Made by a program: the position numbers and the translations under genes. From positions 5,123,501 through 5,187,500 of the forward strand of contig JAZGTH010000002.1 of assembly GCA_036877525.1 (NCBI GenBank): DNA of 64,000 nt. The letters are read 5' to 3'. This document shows, piece after piece, positions 50,166-63,647 of the stretch. Numbering within the stretch: the stretch's first letter is position 1; each line of letters opens with the position of its first letter. The notes under the pieces are model-generated. The model ran no database searches and had not been told where the DNA came from. It worked only from the letters and a program-made list of their open reading frames with translations. This DNA comes from Chromobotia macracanthus (taxonomy: Eukaryota > Chordata > Actinopteri > Cypriniformes > Botiidae).

Positions 50166-51141
50166 TAAAAACAGTGCAGTGCTTCTGGGTCAGAACACCG
50201 GCTCCTCTGTCAGCACCACATGCATGTGTTTTGGTGCTCTTGTAAATGTGAGATCTTCCACCCTGGACCCAGTGATGATGTCTGAGCCTGCCATGGAACC
50301 ATAGCCTGAGCCAGTTCCCGCCACAGGCCATGTACTGGACAGGCTGGCCCTCTCCAGCCATTGAGTCACAGCCAGAATCGGTCACCATATGCATCCTGAA
50401 GCTGGAGCCCATCAACAGGTTCGCCCCTGAGTTGGCAGTGTTGGGTTTGTCCACACATGAGCCAGTTGAGGGGTGCTGGCTTATAGACTTTGCTGCTCCC
50501 ACCAATATTTCCTCCCTCAATTCATTCCCCCTCAGCCTACTTCTGTGAGTGTTTAGGATAGACCTGTCCCACCCTGCAGCCTGCCCGCCCCGCTGTTTGT
50601 GTCCAGCTCCTTGGCTCCTTTGTCCCTGGTGGTCCTGCCCAGCTCCTTTTGCTCCTTCCTCCCCGCTAGTCCCACCTAGCCTCTTGGCTCTTTTATTCCT
50701 GCTGGTCTCATCCAGCTCCTTGGCTCTTTATCCCGGCTGGTCCCACCCAACACCTTGGCTTCCTCATCTTCATTGATCCCGCTTAACTCCTTGGCTTCTT
50801 TAGTCCATCCTGCTATCTGGCTAGGCCCTCTCTGCAGAATCCACTGCCTCTGCTAGAGTCTCACAGCTCCTCAGCTCTGCCCCAGCTAGTTACATCCTGC
50901 AGCTTTTGCAATCCATCTTGGGTTCCCCCATCACCTTGGCCCTGCAGAGTGGATCCCTTTGCTGCACCTCGTCCTTCCAGGCCCATGACTCCACCTCACC
51001 CCTTAAGCCCCAGATTTGCCTTGGCTCTGTTCTCCCTAGGCTTCACCATGGTCTGTCTATTTACTCTATTTTATTATTAAAAGTATATTTTTGAGATCAT
51101 CTTTCGTGTTTTTATTGGATTACTTCCACAACACTGTGACA
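50166..51141 (+). repeat. GC-rich block with degenerate CTCCTTGGCT repeats, probably retroelement-derived
   Basis: The base composition differs sharply from both sides. Between 50600 and 50810 the phrase CAGCTCCTTGGCTC(C/T)TT, alternating with CTGGTCCCACCC, repeats every 40-50 bp. An open plus-strand frame (50330-50548) precedes it. ATTAAA occurs near 51077 and the block ends in ACTGTGACA, which resembles a fish LTR terminus. No complete element or known domain could be identified. Confidence 0.35.
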
Positions 51142-54100
51142 CTAACAAGCTGATGATTTAAATCAGGTGTTTTATATAGGGAGACAGCTATAAAAAATTC
51201 TGGATACTTAAAATGGAACTTAATAAATAAAGACCTTTTGGAAAAGGACACCAGTACTGCTATATTTTTAAGTAAAACAGCAATCCACGTACAAACAACT
51301 GGAGTCAATACAACAACTGATTGGATGTTAGAAGATAATGATTAAATTGTACTCTTTGAAGTTCATCCTAAAAATAATTGTTGAGAGTCAATTTGAAGAC
51401 AACTGCAAGGAAGCAGGCAACAGCCAATAAAGTGTCCCTCGTTGGATCTTACAGCTCATGGCAGGCAAGGTTCAGAAATATAGATGAAGTGGAATTTTGG
51501 GATATATGAAACCAGAGCTAAATCTGACACAGTGGCAGTGAAGATACTAAATATGAGGTGTACTGATGAACCAGTTTTAAAATAAACCAAAAAGAGCAAA
51601 ACCATTAAAGCCTCATGGGTCATAACAGAGATGTTTCGACCCTCACTTCTCACAAAGTTTTTGGGCTGGCAGCTTGGCTTAAATGAAGAGTCAAGAAAGA
51701 ATTGTGAAATCAAACACCTTACTCTATTTATTTATCAGTTTAGACCTTGACACAAGTAAGTCTAGGGTACTGCTTTAAGATCAGTCAATAACCGGGGTGT
51801 GTAACTGTGTAATTTTTTGTTTTTTAATTAATGTTTTAAGAAGCATATTTTTGGCACCTTGTGCTTTCAGAACCCATAGTAGCATTTAGCAAGTGAGCAG
51901 ATAAGCACCCAGCCAAAAGCAATCTAATCTTACCCAGCAAGCTTAATTTTGAATAAAATGGCAATGCACAGATACAGTGTAACTCTTGATAACCTTCAAG
52001 AAATGCCTGTGAATAGTGGAGCCCATAAGAAAGTTTTGCTCATATTCACTGCATTCAACCGCAAACATGCCTTTATCTCAAAGTGAAACTTAATGGAAAG
52101 CAGAGAGTACATGTACTTTGTGAAATACACAGAGAAGGAAAATGGCTAACAGTGATGGAAAAGGAGTTGGGAAAGTAAATTAGGACATCAACACTAGAGA
52201 AGAGATAGGATGGATGTAACAACAATAGAGAATTCAAGAGCACTGCAAACAAGCACAAGTAATGGAGTATTCTGTTAAAGAAGTAGTGATTGGATGAGGA
52301 TCAATGTAACAGATGGAAAGAAAGTGAGCGAGTGAAAGATGGAGGAAAAGAGAGAAATTTAATCTATGGACAATGAGCCTGTGATTAAAAGGGTGATGAA
52401 AAAGCTGGCAGGTAAAATGCTGGTTAAAAGATGGACAGATGGATGAGGTTTGTGCTCAGGGCCTCAGTTAGTTCCTTTGAGAAATGTATAAAAAGATAAA
52501 CAGCTTACAGGTTAAATTGGAGCTACAAATGCTGCGATACTCCAGTCTAAAGATTCATACACACTAAGACTCATTGTGAGTAACTGCAACAGATGATCAG
52601 AAGACCCCTGTGTTTGAGTGTCAATGTTACAAAGTAACCAAAAGTAGCGACAGTACAAGCTGTCAAGTGGCATGACGGCAGTTAAAAAACAGATTTTAAC
52701 AAGCAACTTTTCCAGCCAGTAGCAGTGTTGTGCGACAACACTCCACATCACTGTTTTGTAACACTGTATTGTGCACACAGCCTTACAACCAAATAAACAA
52801 ACATTCCAAAACAACCAAGACAATCAAACATTCTCACATTCTCTCTAAAGTATGCATTTTCCCTCATACTGTATGCAGCATTAAAGTATTTTTAAAATGT
52901 GGTCTAAAATCTGTTTTTTTAGAAATACAAGTAATATTGCAATATTATTAATACCACAATTATACAAACCAATATTTCGGCTACTGGTTTATTGTTATAT
53001 AAATTATAGTGTTTTCTTTCAATGTTACTTATATTTATATATCTTGTAGCTTTGGATTAGTAACTAGTACTTTTAAAGTAACTTCTCTAATGCTTATGAT
53101 ATTTAAGTCAATATTGAAGGTAACTAGGTTAAATTGACTCATACTTAACAGAATGATTCACATTTGACATAAAGCTGTAAGTACAACTACCGTGGTGTTC
53201 AGAAAACTAATTAAACTGAACAAAAGAATCAATATATATAGAAACATCATTTTCTCCAGAATCATCTTCACAGTACTGAGTTACCTCAATAAATATTTCA
53301 GGAAATATTATCCTTTGGTACTTAATAAAAGCCTTTCATTCAGTGCTTGACATGCTGATGGTCTGACAAAATGAGAAAACTGAAAGAAAAAAGCTGGATT
53401 GGGACTTTCTTTTTTATACAGCACAATTACAGCACAAATAACAGTTTTTCTTGACAGACTTTAGACTACTTCAATAGTCTTCCTCTGACACTGTTTGTTT
53501 TATTTGGCTAAGAGTCTTAAGCTGATTTAAATGTCTTTATCTTAAGGATGCCTGGAGAGAGACAAACTTTTAAAAGTTTTAAATCTCTTTAGTGAATATA
53601 CAGATACTGAAAACTGAGTATTTGAACCAGATGAATCTACTACCCTTTATGTTTAGACAAATGCGCTGCATTATGTTCATATAAAGTGACCATATTTTAA
53701 AATGCAAACTTATAAACACAGTGTATTTACTACATCGTAGGGTTATTATTGTTTTGAAGTTTTAATTTAATGCCACTTTCATTTTTGTTTTTTTAATTGC
53801 TTTTGTTCACTGTATGACTGTTAAATTCAAAGTTTAGCATTTATAATTGTAATTTTTAGAGATGAGGATGATTTTTCTGTCATTTTGTAGAAACAAACTT
53901 GTAAATTTTACTCTGTATCAGTTATTTTCTGGTCATTTTTTATTTTCAGCTTGAGTTTTACTAATTATGTTTTTATTTTATTAAACAGTCTGACATTCTC
54001 CTTCATGCCTTGCATTTGAAATATCTCCCTTGTTTAATAGATTCAGTACATGTGCACTAGCACAATGTATCAAATTATCAAGCAGTAGCTGGTTTCCCTG

Positions 54101-56812
54101 AAATGAAGAATATTCAGGGGTGAAACCACAAGAAATGCAAATGCACAAGCAAACACAATGCCTGGTCATCAGGGGGCAGAGAAAACAATTAGCCTCCCGG
54201 CCATTTGTGTAAGCTGGTTGACTGGCCACCTGCAATTCACTAATCACAGACAAACAGCAAAACACATTAGAAACTGCCTTTCTGTCTCAGACTGGCTCAG
54301 TAGACCAGATTTTTTTGAAATTTCATTGGAAATTCATGAGAAGAAAAGTAATAATAGATGCTCCTACTCCACATGCCAGTAGCAATTTTTGACTCCACTG
54401 CAATCCCAGTGGGCTTAAGTTGATGAAATAAGAGGTTAATCAAAAGTGGAAATCTTTGATGTTGCAAATATCATTAGGTAAACAAGCTGCATGCCCTTTG
54501 CTGTTTAATATGATTCTTAGACATTTGGCTACATGTGCAAATTTGCAACCTTTTCCAGTACTCCGATTGATGCTGCTAATTGTCATCTTCAACATGTCCA
54601 AGCCTGTTTGAAGTCTCCCATACAGACAGGCTATCAGAAGTTAATGAAAAGGTTGATTCAGGGCTCTATCATAAACAAGTGTAGAGCCACTGAAGTAAGG
54701 AAGATTCACATTATAGCAGCTGGTAAAGTGAAGCCAAATTAGTGATCCCTATATACAGCTTAGGGCTTTAAGTGTTATATTGCAAAGCTAACATATGTTA
54801 AAGATGAAGTATACAGTTTCAATATCACTAGCCTCAATAATAAGAATTGCATAAATAATTATTGTCTTCAACAAGTTCCCTGAACACTCTCTCGTCTACC
54901 ATTAGTTAAAAACACAAATAGTCCAACCCAGTCAACTGCCATTGAGATGAACGGAAAAGCTAACAGATAGCTATTTCTAGACCTTCTTGGCTCATACAAA
55001 CAAGGTTTTGATAGCACGCCAGTGCCACAATTTTACACCTTTTATTGGAATCAACCTAACGACTTATTATTGCCTCTGCATATTAGGCTGGAAAGTATAC
55101 TTTAACCAAAGAAAAACAGATATCAGGAAGCAGTCCAAGGTCTTGCTGGTGATTGATGCTAATGCTAATGTAATTGTAACCAGTAACATTCTCTCGCTAT
55201 TGTAATTACTAATATTGAACTTCAAACATGCATTTGTTCAATCAGTCATTTTCATGTTTTACAAGTGTAGATCAAAAAAGCTTCACTATACAGTGAAATA
55301 TGAACAGTGGCTATATTATGTTAATTACTGTCATCCATAAAACATGGCAGCCATGTGATATAAACATATAGCTGGGCAGAACCCCGCTGGGAGTTTAATG
55401 CAGGGGGCTCTCACCAGCACTGTAGTCAATCAAGCCAAACATATATAAATAATGTTGCTGTTGATTTATGTATTATGCATACAATAGTGTGATCTCTGGC
55501 ATTCAGGTTTGTGTACGCCGTAATTGCTAAAAATGGAAACAAGACAAGACAGTATAGTACAGTAAATTATGGGAAATTGTAATTCACTAGGATGGCAAAA
55601 ACTGCTTTGTTGGGCAATCTTATGCAATTTCATCTGTTTTCATGAGCAGTTTCAGGAACGTTACCATTAATGGCATTTATCAATGTCATGAATGTTATTA
55701 TGGAATTATGGAGAATCTTTATCTCATCACTGCTGCCTGCTGGATATTTGGAATTATGGGTTTAAATTACATGATAACACACTCTGAGGGAATTACATAT
55801 CAGGAGCTCTTGTTCAGACCTGAAGGTCTGGCGCTTACATCATAGGGGACATATATTACATGCAGAGCCAGTGCAGTAACGACCTTTGACCTGGTGATGC
55901 TGTCATCTGCAACAGAAAGCTGCCTGAGGTGTTTCCCTAGCCATGTTCGGTGCAGAATATGAACTTATTATTTGAATGCTGCACAGTGTACACTGTGTCC
56001 TACAGTACTAATGTTTGTTTAAAAAGTAGTACATAAAACAGCAGGCATTATTCCCTGACGAACATTGTTGTCACAACCTCATTATGTTCCTTTTGAGTGG
56101 TGTCCAATAATCATATTAAAAATAAAGACATTTGTTTTCCTTTTATGTAAAAATATAATAACTTTTGGAAGTTTAAAAATCAATTAAATATGTCAGATAA
56201 GAAATGTTAGCTAATGTGTAAGCTAATGTAAGCATAGCATGCACCGGTTAGTAATATAAATGCTATACAGACAGTAATTTTCTATTTTGTCAATGGTGCA
56301 CTTAAAAGGTGTGTTTATATTCTTCACGTGGTCTCAGGTATGTGTATGTATACGTGTACATTACTTGGCAACCACTGGTTTAGTAGGTCTTAAAATGTGC
56401 TACACCTGTATAAAAACTGGTCCTAAATGTAATAATAAAGTTGTGATCAGTAAAAAAAAAGCTCTTAGGTTATGTTTTCTCTTGGGGCTGTGCAAATCTA
56501 GTTTGTGGCAAAGATTTTTGCTTTTATGTCTTATAGGACCCCTCACACCACCCGAAGTTCAAGACATAAACTTCAACATGTTTCAGACAACCTTAATGTG
56601 GGAATTAAAATGCCTATGGCACCTCTAAAATGAAAGCTTTAAGAACTTTTGGAACATTGACATAAAACATGAAAGCTCTAGGTTTGTAGCAATCATAATA
56701 GTTGTCAGAATTAGTTGTCAGAAAATACCTGTTTAAGTATTAAGGAAGAGGGTTTGGGGAAATCTAAACCAATTGGTTGTTTGTTCTCTCATACATTCAA
56801 CTCAAATACCAC

Positions 56813-56845
<33 letters not shown>

Positions 56846-56866
56846 AATATATATATATATAAAAAA

Positions 56867-56901
<35 letters not shown>

Positions 56902-58140
56902 CCATAACTGAGCTGATACTTAAAAGTCTGCATGTAAACCACACATCCATCTAGATGATACATGATCTCACACCATGACATCCAATCACTGACTAGTGTA
57001 TGTAGAGACTGAGAAGAGAACCACAAATAGACGAAAAGAAAGCCTACTAGATAAAAGGCACACAACTACATGCAGTCAGTGTATTGATGACTGCAGCCAA
57101 GTCTCTTCAAATCACCTTCATGTTTCTACTATATATACATCAGACCCAGGACTGCAGGGCCAAAACAGCAAAAGGACTCACAGAGAAACAATGTCAGTGG
57201 TATTAGTCATTATTCTACACACTTCATCACTACTGGATGTGCACTGACAGAGCCATCATATCATGTGTGCTCCTTTTCATTCTCTTTACAGATCATAAAG
57301 GCTGAACCATCACTCTCACTTCCAGAAGGGCAAAAACACTTACTCATGGTCTTTCTGAAGCAGGTAATTATACCTTCCACATAAGCTTGACAAGATATGC
57401 ATCTTGTAATCTTTATTCTAGTCAATGTTACATTTTAAAGCGGGTGCAAAAGCACCTATTGAACATTTCCTTTAACAAACGAGATTTACAAAATGAGGAT
57501 GTAAATATGGCAAAACTGACAAGAACTCCAAGAGTCTCCAAGACTCCAAGAGTCCAATTTCTTTGCATTGACGCAAGCTAATACTCTTCTGGGAAGAGCA
57601 TGAATTAAACTATGAATTTAAAGACACAGAGCTAGAATGGCTTTTACCATCTTTTATTTTTTAGGTAATCTGTTTTGTTTGAGCCAAAGATTCCTATTGC
57701 TCAGTCTTAGAGAGCTGGCTGATTTAGAGGAAAATAAATATGCTTCCAGAACAATCAATTTCCAAAAACAGATTGAAAGTCAGTGTAAAGATTGGACAAA
57801 CTTTTTATATTACTTTAATTTACCAAATTTACAGCTTCTCCAATTTACACTCAAACTATTTAATACTGAATTAATAAAGTGTAAAGCTGTTCCTAAACAC
57901 TACACTACTAGAATTAGGTTACATTTATTTAGGTTTGAGAAGAAAGGCAGCATAATTTAGTCTGTCATATGCATATTTGGTTTAACATAAAAACTGTAAA
58001 TTAATTTAAATCAGCCAAATAGAAGTTTAACAACATGAAAAAAATTCATAGCTCAATCAAATAGAAGTTTACTAATAAAACTAAAATTGTAACATAGTTT
58101 AATGTATGACAATTCACACATTTGAGTTCCTATAAATGAT
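51142..58140. other. gene-poor AT-rich stretch
   Basis: No supported gene. Short open frames here have no splice context or recognisable domains. A TA tract lies at 56.8 kb and a short CCAAGA(G)TCTCCAAGACTCC direct repeat at about 57.53 kb. Confidence 0.5.
56821..56901. repeat. (TA)n tract with A-rich interruptions
   Basis: TA repeats broken by AAATAT and an A-run; it creates a spurious Tyr/Ile-rich frame on the minus strand. Confidence 0.95.
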
Positions 58141-58212
58141 CATTTTATGTGTTCCCTGGGATTCAAACCCATGACCTTGGCATTGCTAGCACCATGCATT
58201 CCCTACCAGAAA
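58141..58212 (-). repeat. tRNA-derived SINE head
   Basis: On the minus strand it reads TGGTAGGGAATGCATGGTGC, then AGCAATGCCAAGGTCATGGG and TTTGAATCCCAGGGAACAC. The box A-like and box B (GGTTTGAATCCC) sequences are at tRNA spacing, as in the tRNA-derived SINE of cyprinids. The tail is not found. Confidence 0.65.
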
Positions 58213-61200
58213 AGTCAAGCAGTATAAACCTAAATAGCTTTAGAATATAAGAAGTAATCTCAAAAGTACTCTGGATATCTGAAACAATGATAAAACCTTC
58301 AGACAATTTCTAACAAAAATCAAGGTAAGTAAACATATACTCAGTGATTAATTTGGCATTGTAGATTTAACAAAATGTGCATAAAAACGTTTCTGGCCTA
58401 GACAGTCAATATCATTATACAGACAGCGTTCACGTCTAAGCTATGTCTGAAGCATTGCAGAACATTGCAGAACACTGCAGAAACAAAGCAGTCTTCCTTT
58501 GATAAAGTTGTGTTTCTGCAACATTGCAGCCTCCTCAGACATCATGTTGGTCCCCCTTAAAATTTAAAGAAATCTTGACAAATCCTGAAAAGAAAGCCAG
58601 AGTTAAACATTTTAGCAGGCTTAAAGACAATATCTAAAAGTTTTCAAACAGATTACTGTGGCATTTCCATTAACTTTACTGACAGTGTTTTGCACGGATG
58701 ATAAACGCTTTGTAATCCACGACTGCTTTGAGCACTTTTTGAGATTTTTGAAAATGCTTACATCTGTAACACAACAGAATGACTAAAGGATGGTGAGAGC
58801 AGATCAGGAAATCACTAAACAAATGTGAATTTCAGATTTAGTAATGTCTAAGCTCACCTTTGATTTGTATTTGTAAAAGACAATTATGATTTTATTGTGT
58901 TGTTTATTAGGTACGATTATCAAGTGATGGTCATAAATCTAGTAGCTGTGAAGAAAAGTTTGTTAAAAAGGTTATGGGATTGAAACAAATGAATACACTG
59001 AAGCAATATATATATCATCAGAAGTATGAAAAATTGTGTTATCTAAACTGTATTGGGTGGTTTTTGCTGGATTAGATAGTTGATAGTCTGCTTTTCCATC
59101 TCCTGCTGAGAAACGGCTAAAATAAGAAACAAAAAACAGACGTTATGCACTGTGTGCCTTTCACAAAAGATGAAACATTTATCTCTGATTTGTTAAATTA
59201 TGTTTCTCTCCATGTCAGTTGTTAGTTCTGGTTCTCCAGTTCCACCAGTGACTTAGTGATCTGTCGCAGTGGTTAATAGCTCACTGAAGCTTACATTTTG
59301 GTCTTTACACAAATCAGTCATATAATTTCAGAAGAGTTGTAATTTAGCACATAGATCATGTGGACTGTATTTATGTTATTTTTATGATGCTTCTGAAACC
59401 CTTTTAAACTTTCTATAAAAAACAGTCACCATGGGGATTAACTGCAAAAAAAAAAACATAAAACAGGAAATAAAATCAAATGGGTTTAGAAACATCATGC
59501 AGACAAGTAAATAATGACAGTATGTTTTGATTAATTATACCTTTATGTATTTATTGGTCCTAAAACTACATCCTTCACCTGCAAGGCCTATAATGATTAA
59601 AATAAGGTGAAAGACAAAGGCAGAAAATATTTGGCTTGGATTCCAAATATGACTGATAGTTAAGAATGGAAGGTGAAGGAAATAAATTGTGGTCACGTCT
59701 CCTGGAAACTTGTGTTGAATGCTTCTGCCATGACATTTTAAGCTTGTGCAAATGTTGATGGTTTTTATTATTCATGTCCCTCATAAATGTAAGAAATTAG
59801 ATATGTAAAAATTATCAAAACTGCCTTGCCAGGGAAGCAACATAAATCCTTCTGCTGTGAAGTCGGTAATCAAATCAGTTCTTTCCCCAGATATTACATT
59901 TGTAATGCAAATGTGATTGATGTTGCTTATTCCTGAGCAGAATGGATGGAGACAGGGGAAGAACACATGGGAGGAATATATGCATTAAAAATACATATTT
60001 CTCAGCAGGGTTAAACACCTTTTTGACTTTAATAACCCTTAAGCAATCCTTATGTGCACACTTTTTCACAGAGATTAAGTGTAAAAGGTAAATAGTGGAT
60101 AATAATATGGGCAATGTTTCTTTAATAATACACAAAATTACCTAGTCACATGTGCATTGTGCACAGCACATGACAAATATCAAATAAACAAATATTATTA
60201 CAAGCAAATATCAACGTTAATTGATTAACATTGAATTACAATATTATGAATTATAATTTATTTAGTAAAAAATATAAATCAAGATTTTCTTTTTCACTTA
60301 TCCACATTTGTATTCAATAAACTGTGGCCCATTAAATTAAACTCAATTTTGTAGCTATTTGGACAAATTTGATTTTAGTTTAAGTAAACTATGATTATTC
60401 ACATTGAAAAAGGTGGACAGTGGTGTTGTTCACCATGGTAATGAACGCTATATGGCTAACCTACTCCAGAGCAAGTTTTTATTGAGATTGCAAACCAAAA
60501 ATTACACTATTCAGTCTGAATAGTGCCTTCATAGGAAGCTTCCGCACTCCTCTGTCATCAGAATTGACATGTCCTTCAAGATGGCTGACTTCGATCAGTT
60601 TCCATGTCACTGGAGGACGGAGGATTGAAGAAACAAAGAAGCATCAGTTTGAGTATTGAGATGCACCCATTGTTTCGGTAATTAAGTGAGTTGTCCTTCG
60701 GCTTTTCCCTTCAGCAGGGTCAGACTACATAAATTCCCTGGAAATAAAAAAAAAAGATATATTGTGTTTTCTAAACATTGCCTAATTAAATCAACAGCAA
60801 ACTACTTACCCGTTCATAAGACAGATAATTGGATTTATCAGAATAATGTTACAAAAATAATGCAAATATTAGACATAATGTTTATTAAAACTGTGGAAAA
60901 TTATTCTAGGCAAATGGACAGTAGCAGGTTTTGAGATTGTGTTACTAAAACATTGCAATAAAATATTTTACCTGTTAAGCCATCTCTAGCTCAATTTCAA
61001 ATCCCTTCAGATGTCAGAGTTGCCACATCTGAAAAGGTAAGCTGATGTCAATTTTATTTTATTACAGCCTCTATCACTTTCCATTTGCAGACTCTTCTCC
61101 ATTAAAGGTTTATTTTTGCAGCCGGTGATGATACCAGGAGTTGTCTTTTTTGAACACTCCATAGTCAATGCTCATTTCTTGGGAAAAAGCTTTCAGCTGT

Positions 61201-61425
61201 AAGCTACTACCATATCTTCCACCCCATCATACACGAGCTATAGATGCCAGACCTTTTTTTCTTTATTTATGGATATAATATAATGCCAAGACAAAAAGTA
61301 TTTAAATTTTCTGCAAAATCCTGACCAACACAACAGTAAATCAGAGTAAATCACACAACAACATTGTTGAACAGGGAAGTTTATATACTTTTAGGTACTT
61401 TTTATGTTTATGTATTTTTGGTAAT

Positions 61426-61428
<3 letters not shown>
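58213..61428. other. no gene identified
   Basis: AT-rich unique-looking sequence without recognisable exons, RNA genes or full-length mobile elements up to the TA tract before the Gypsy element. Confidence 0.5.

Positions 61429-61473
<45 letters not shown>
61429..61473. repeat. (TA)n microsatellite at the LTR boundary
   Basis: Alternating TA that ends exactly where LTR-like sequence begins. A second, shorter TA tract (61921-61934) lies on the other side of the LTR. Confidence 0.95.
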
Positions 61474-61477
<4 letters not shown>

Positions 61478-61910
61478 CGAATGAGGTCTCTGCTCCGCCT
61501 CCACCGCGCCACCAGAGGGAGCCCTCACCGGAATACTAAGCAGTAGCAATCTGGACTACAATTCCCATAGGGCCACTTACCTGGGATTGATTACTTCCTA
61601 TCGTAGTGACTATATAAACCTCATACAAACCATGCTACCCTGTAAAGTCTTGTGTCTATTATAAGTCTCTCTATTATGTTTTGGATTACGTGTGTTTTGA
61701 CCTTGGATTGTTTATACCCTTTTGCCTGTTTGCTGCCTGCCATCACTTTGGATTATACTTTTGGTTTTGTGATTGTTTGCTGCCTGCCATGACCTCTGCC
61801 TGTTTACCGTTTTGCCTCTGCCTTACCATTGCTAACCCTGTCTGCTGCTTCTCAACCCCTGCCTGTTCTGACTATGATTAAATAAAGCTGCAAGTGGATC
61901 CTTGTGTGAC
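61474..61910 (+). mobile_element. Ty3/Gypsy LTR (left end eroded)
   Basis: It starts GTTACGAATGAGG, includes CCGCGCCACCAGAGGGAGCC, a TATA box (TATATAAACC at 61611) and AATAAA at 61881, and stops at CTTGTGTGAC. These are typical fish Gypsy LTR features. The expected TG and CA tips are missing. It is in the same orientation as the gag/pol remnant and directly upstream, so it is probably the 5' LTR of that element. The primer-binding site and gag start are missing between 61911 and 61935. Confidence 0.6.
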
Positions 61911-62234
61911 TAGCCCTTCATTATATATATATAGTCAATCCACGCCTGGCACTCCCAAAGAAATTTGACGGCAACCCTTCCAAGTCTAAAGGTTTCTTGC
62001 TACAATGTTTGTTATTTATCACACAACAATCAACTCCGACACCAACCGAGTCCAGTCGCATAGCTTTGGTCAGCTCACTTCTCACCAGACGAGCATTGGA
62101 CTGGGTAACTGCCATTTGGAGACCCGATAGTAACATCTTACCTACTTTTGACGCATTTCTCAAGAATTTCTGAAAAGTATTCGAACATCCCGTGGGTGGT
62201 AAGAGTCCCGGAGAACTACTGTTAACTCTGACTC

Positions 62235-62883
62235 TGTCAGGGTCCTGGCTTCCTGTTCTGAGTATTTCTTGATTATCTTGCCAGGATCCTGACATGCCCT
62301 GTGTTTAGTGTCAGAGCGTGCTGTTTGGATCCTGACTCCTTCTAGTCTTGGTTCTTGTTTCTTGGAGTCGGGATCTGAACGCATGCTCTGGGTCCTCGTC
62401 TTGTGTGAAAGTACATAGCCTCTGTTTTGTTTACATTCGCCATGTGCTCTCCGGTTGTGCGTCTTGGCCCCGCCCCCTTGTTCTCTTGTCTCGTCTGCTC
62501 TAATTTTGTGCACCTGTTAGTCGTTGTCTTTGTGCTATTTAATGCCCCCGTGTTTTCTGTCTTGTGTCAGTTTGTTATGTAACCTCGTTATTTTGTAACT
62601 TTGTTATCTTGTAATCCTGTGGTCACGCGTTGGAATTTTTCGTTTCTTGTGGTCTTGTATTCTCGTTCTTGCCCTGCCGAAGTTTTTGTGCGCTCCGTGT
62701 TCTCCGTTTTTTAGTTTCATTTTTTGCTCTGTTTTTTGGAGAACTTTGAGTTTAATTTTCAAGCCTGTGTTTGGTTTTCATTTTGTCCCCTCGTGGGTTG
62801 TTGTTTTGGTTTAAGTTTGTTAATAAAGAGTTTTTTTGGTTTCACGCTGTCTGCGATTGGGTTCGTTTCTCCTGCTCCTAACA
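62235..62883 (+). mobile_element. 649-bp solo LTR nested in the Gypsy gag
   Basis: The element begins TGTCAGGGTCCTGGCTTCC and ends CTCCTAACA. It is flanked by a perfect 5-bp duplication GACTC (62230-62234 and 62884-62888). The polyadenylation signal AATAAA is at 62822-62827, giving plus orientation. Removing it rejoins the gag reading frame at one copy of GACTC. The long minus-strand open frames over this region are shadows. A different family from the host LTR at 61474. Confidence 0.88.
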
Positions 62884-63275
62884 GACTCAGGGGAAATAAT
62901 CAGCGGCAGATTATGCTCTTGCTTTCTGAACACTTGCTGCTCCAACCGACTGGGTAGAGGATACCTTAAAACTGTTGTTTTGAAAGGGCCTATGTCACAA
63001 GCTCCAATCTGAACTAGCATGAGGGGAAGGATCTGGCTTCTTACATTGCACTCACTATTCAAGTGTACAATTTACTCCTGGCTCATCGCTCAACTCAAGT
63101 CCTCACCACTTCCACATCCAGAATGGTAGAATGAGCAGAACTCATGCAACTTGGATTTACTTATCTCACCCCAGAGGAATAAGATCGTCACAGACAACAT
63201 CATATATGCTTATACTGCGGGGAATCTGGCCATTTCAAGTACACCTGTCCGGCTCACCCTACAAGAAAACCCCAA

Positions 63276-63647
63276 TTGGTGAGTTCAGTCAAAACTCCTT
63301 CCTTAAATCCCTCTACTATTTGCATACCGATCAAACTAAATATTGCTGATAAACCAATACTCACTGAAGCACTGATTGACTCTGGAGCTGCTGGGAACTT
63401 TATCTTGCATACATTTGCCCTTCAACACAACCTAACATTGATTTCCTGTTATTCATCTTTAGCAGTGGAGGCGTTAGATGGTCTACCATTAGGTGACGGA
63501 AGTATTCAGCAGAGAACTGAGAGGATTAAATTACAAGTTGGAATATTGCATTTTGAGGATATTACTTTCTATGTGTTAACGTCACCACACCATCCTGTCA
63601 TATTAGGACTCCCTTGGCTGCGTACCCACAATCCCACAATATCCTGA
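63276..63647 (+). pseudogene. Gypsy retropepsin-domain fragment
   Basis: An open frame of 123 codons covers the C-terminal side of the zinc knuckle and the aspartic protease. The catalytic motif ALIDSGAAGNF is intact, and the flap and C-terminal parts end in VILGLPWLRTHNP. TGA at 63645-63647 stands where the family usually has Trp, and the same frame continues after it into pol. It is part of the retrotransposon above. Confidence 0.8.

Noticed and set aside
56802..57065. Tyr/Ile-rich minus-strand open frame
   Set aside because: Created by the TA tract.
62160..62513. Minus-strand open frames of over 110 codons
   Set aside because: They lie across the solo LTR and gag remnant and are antisense shadows.
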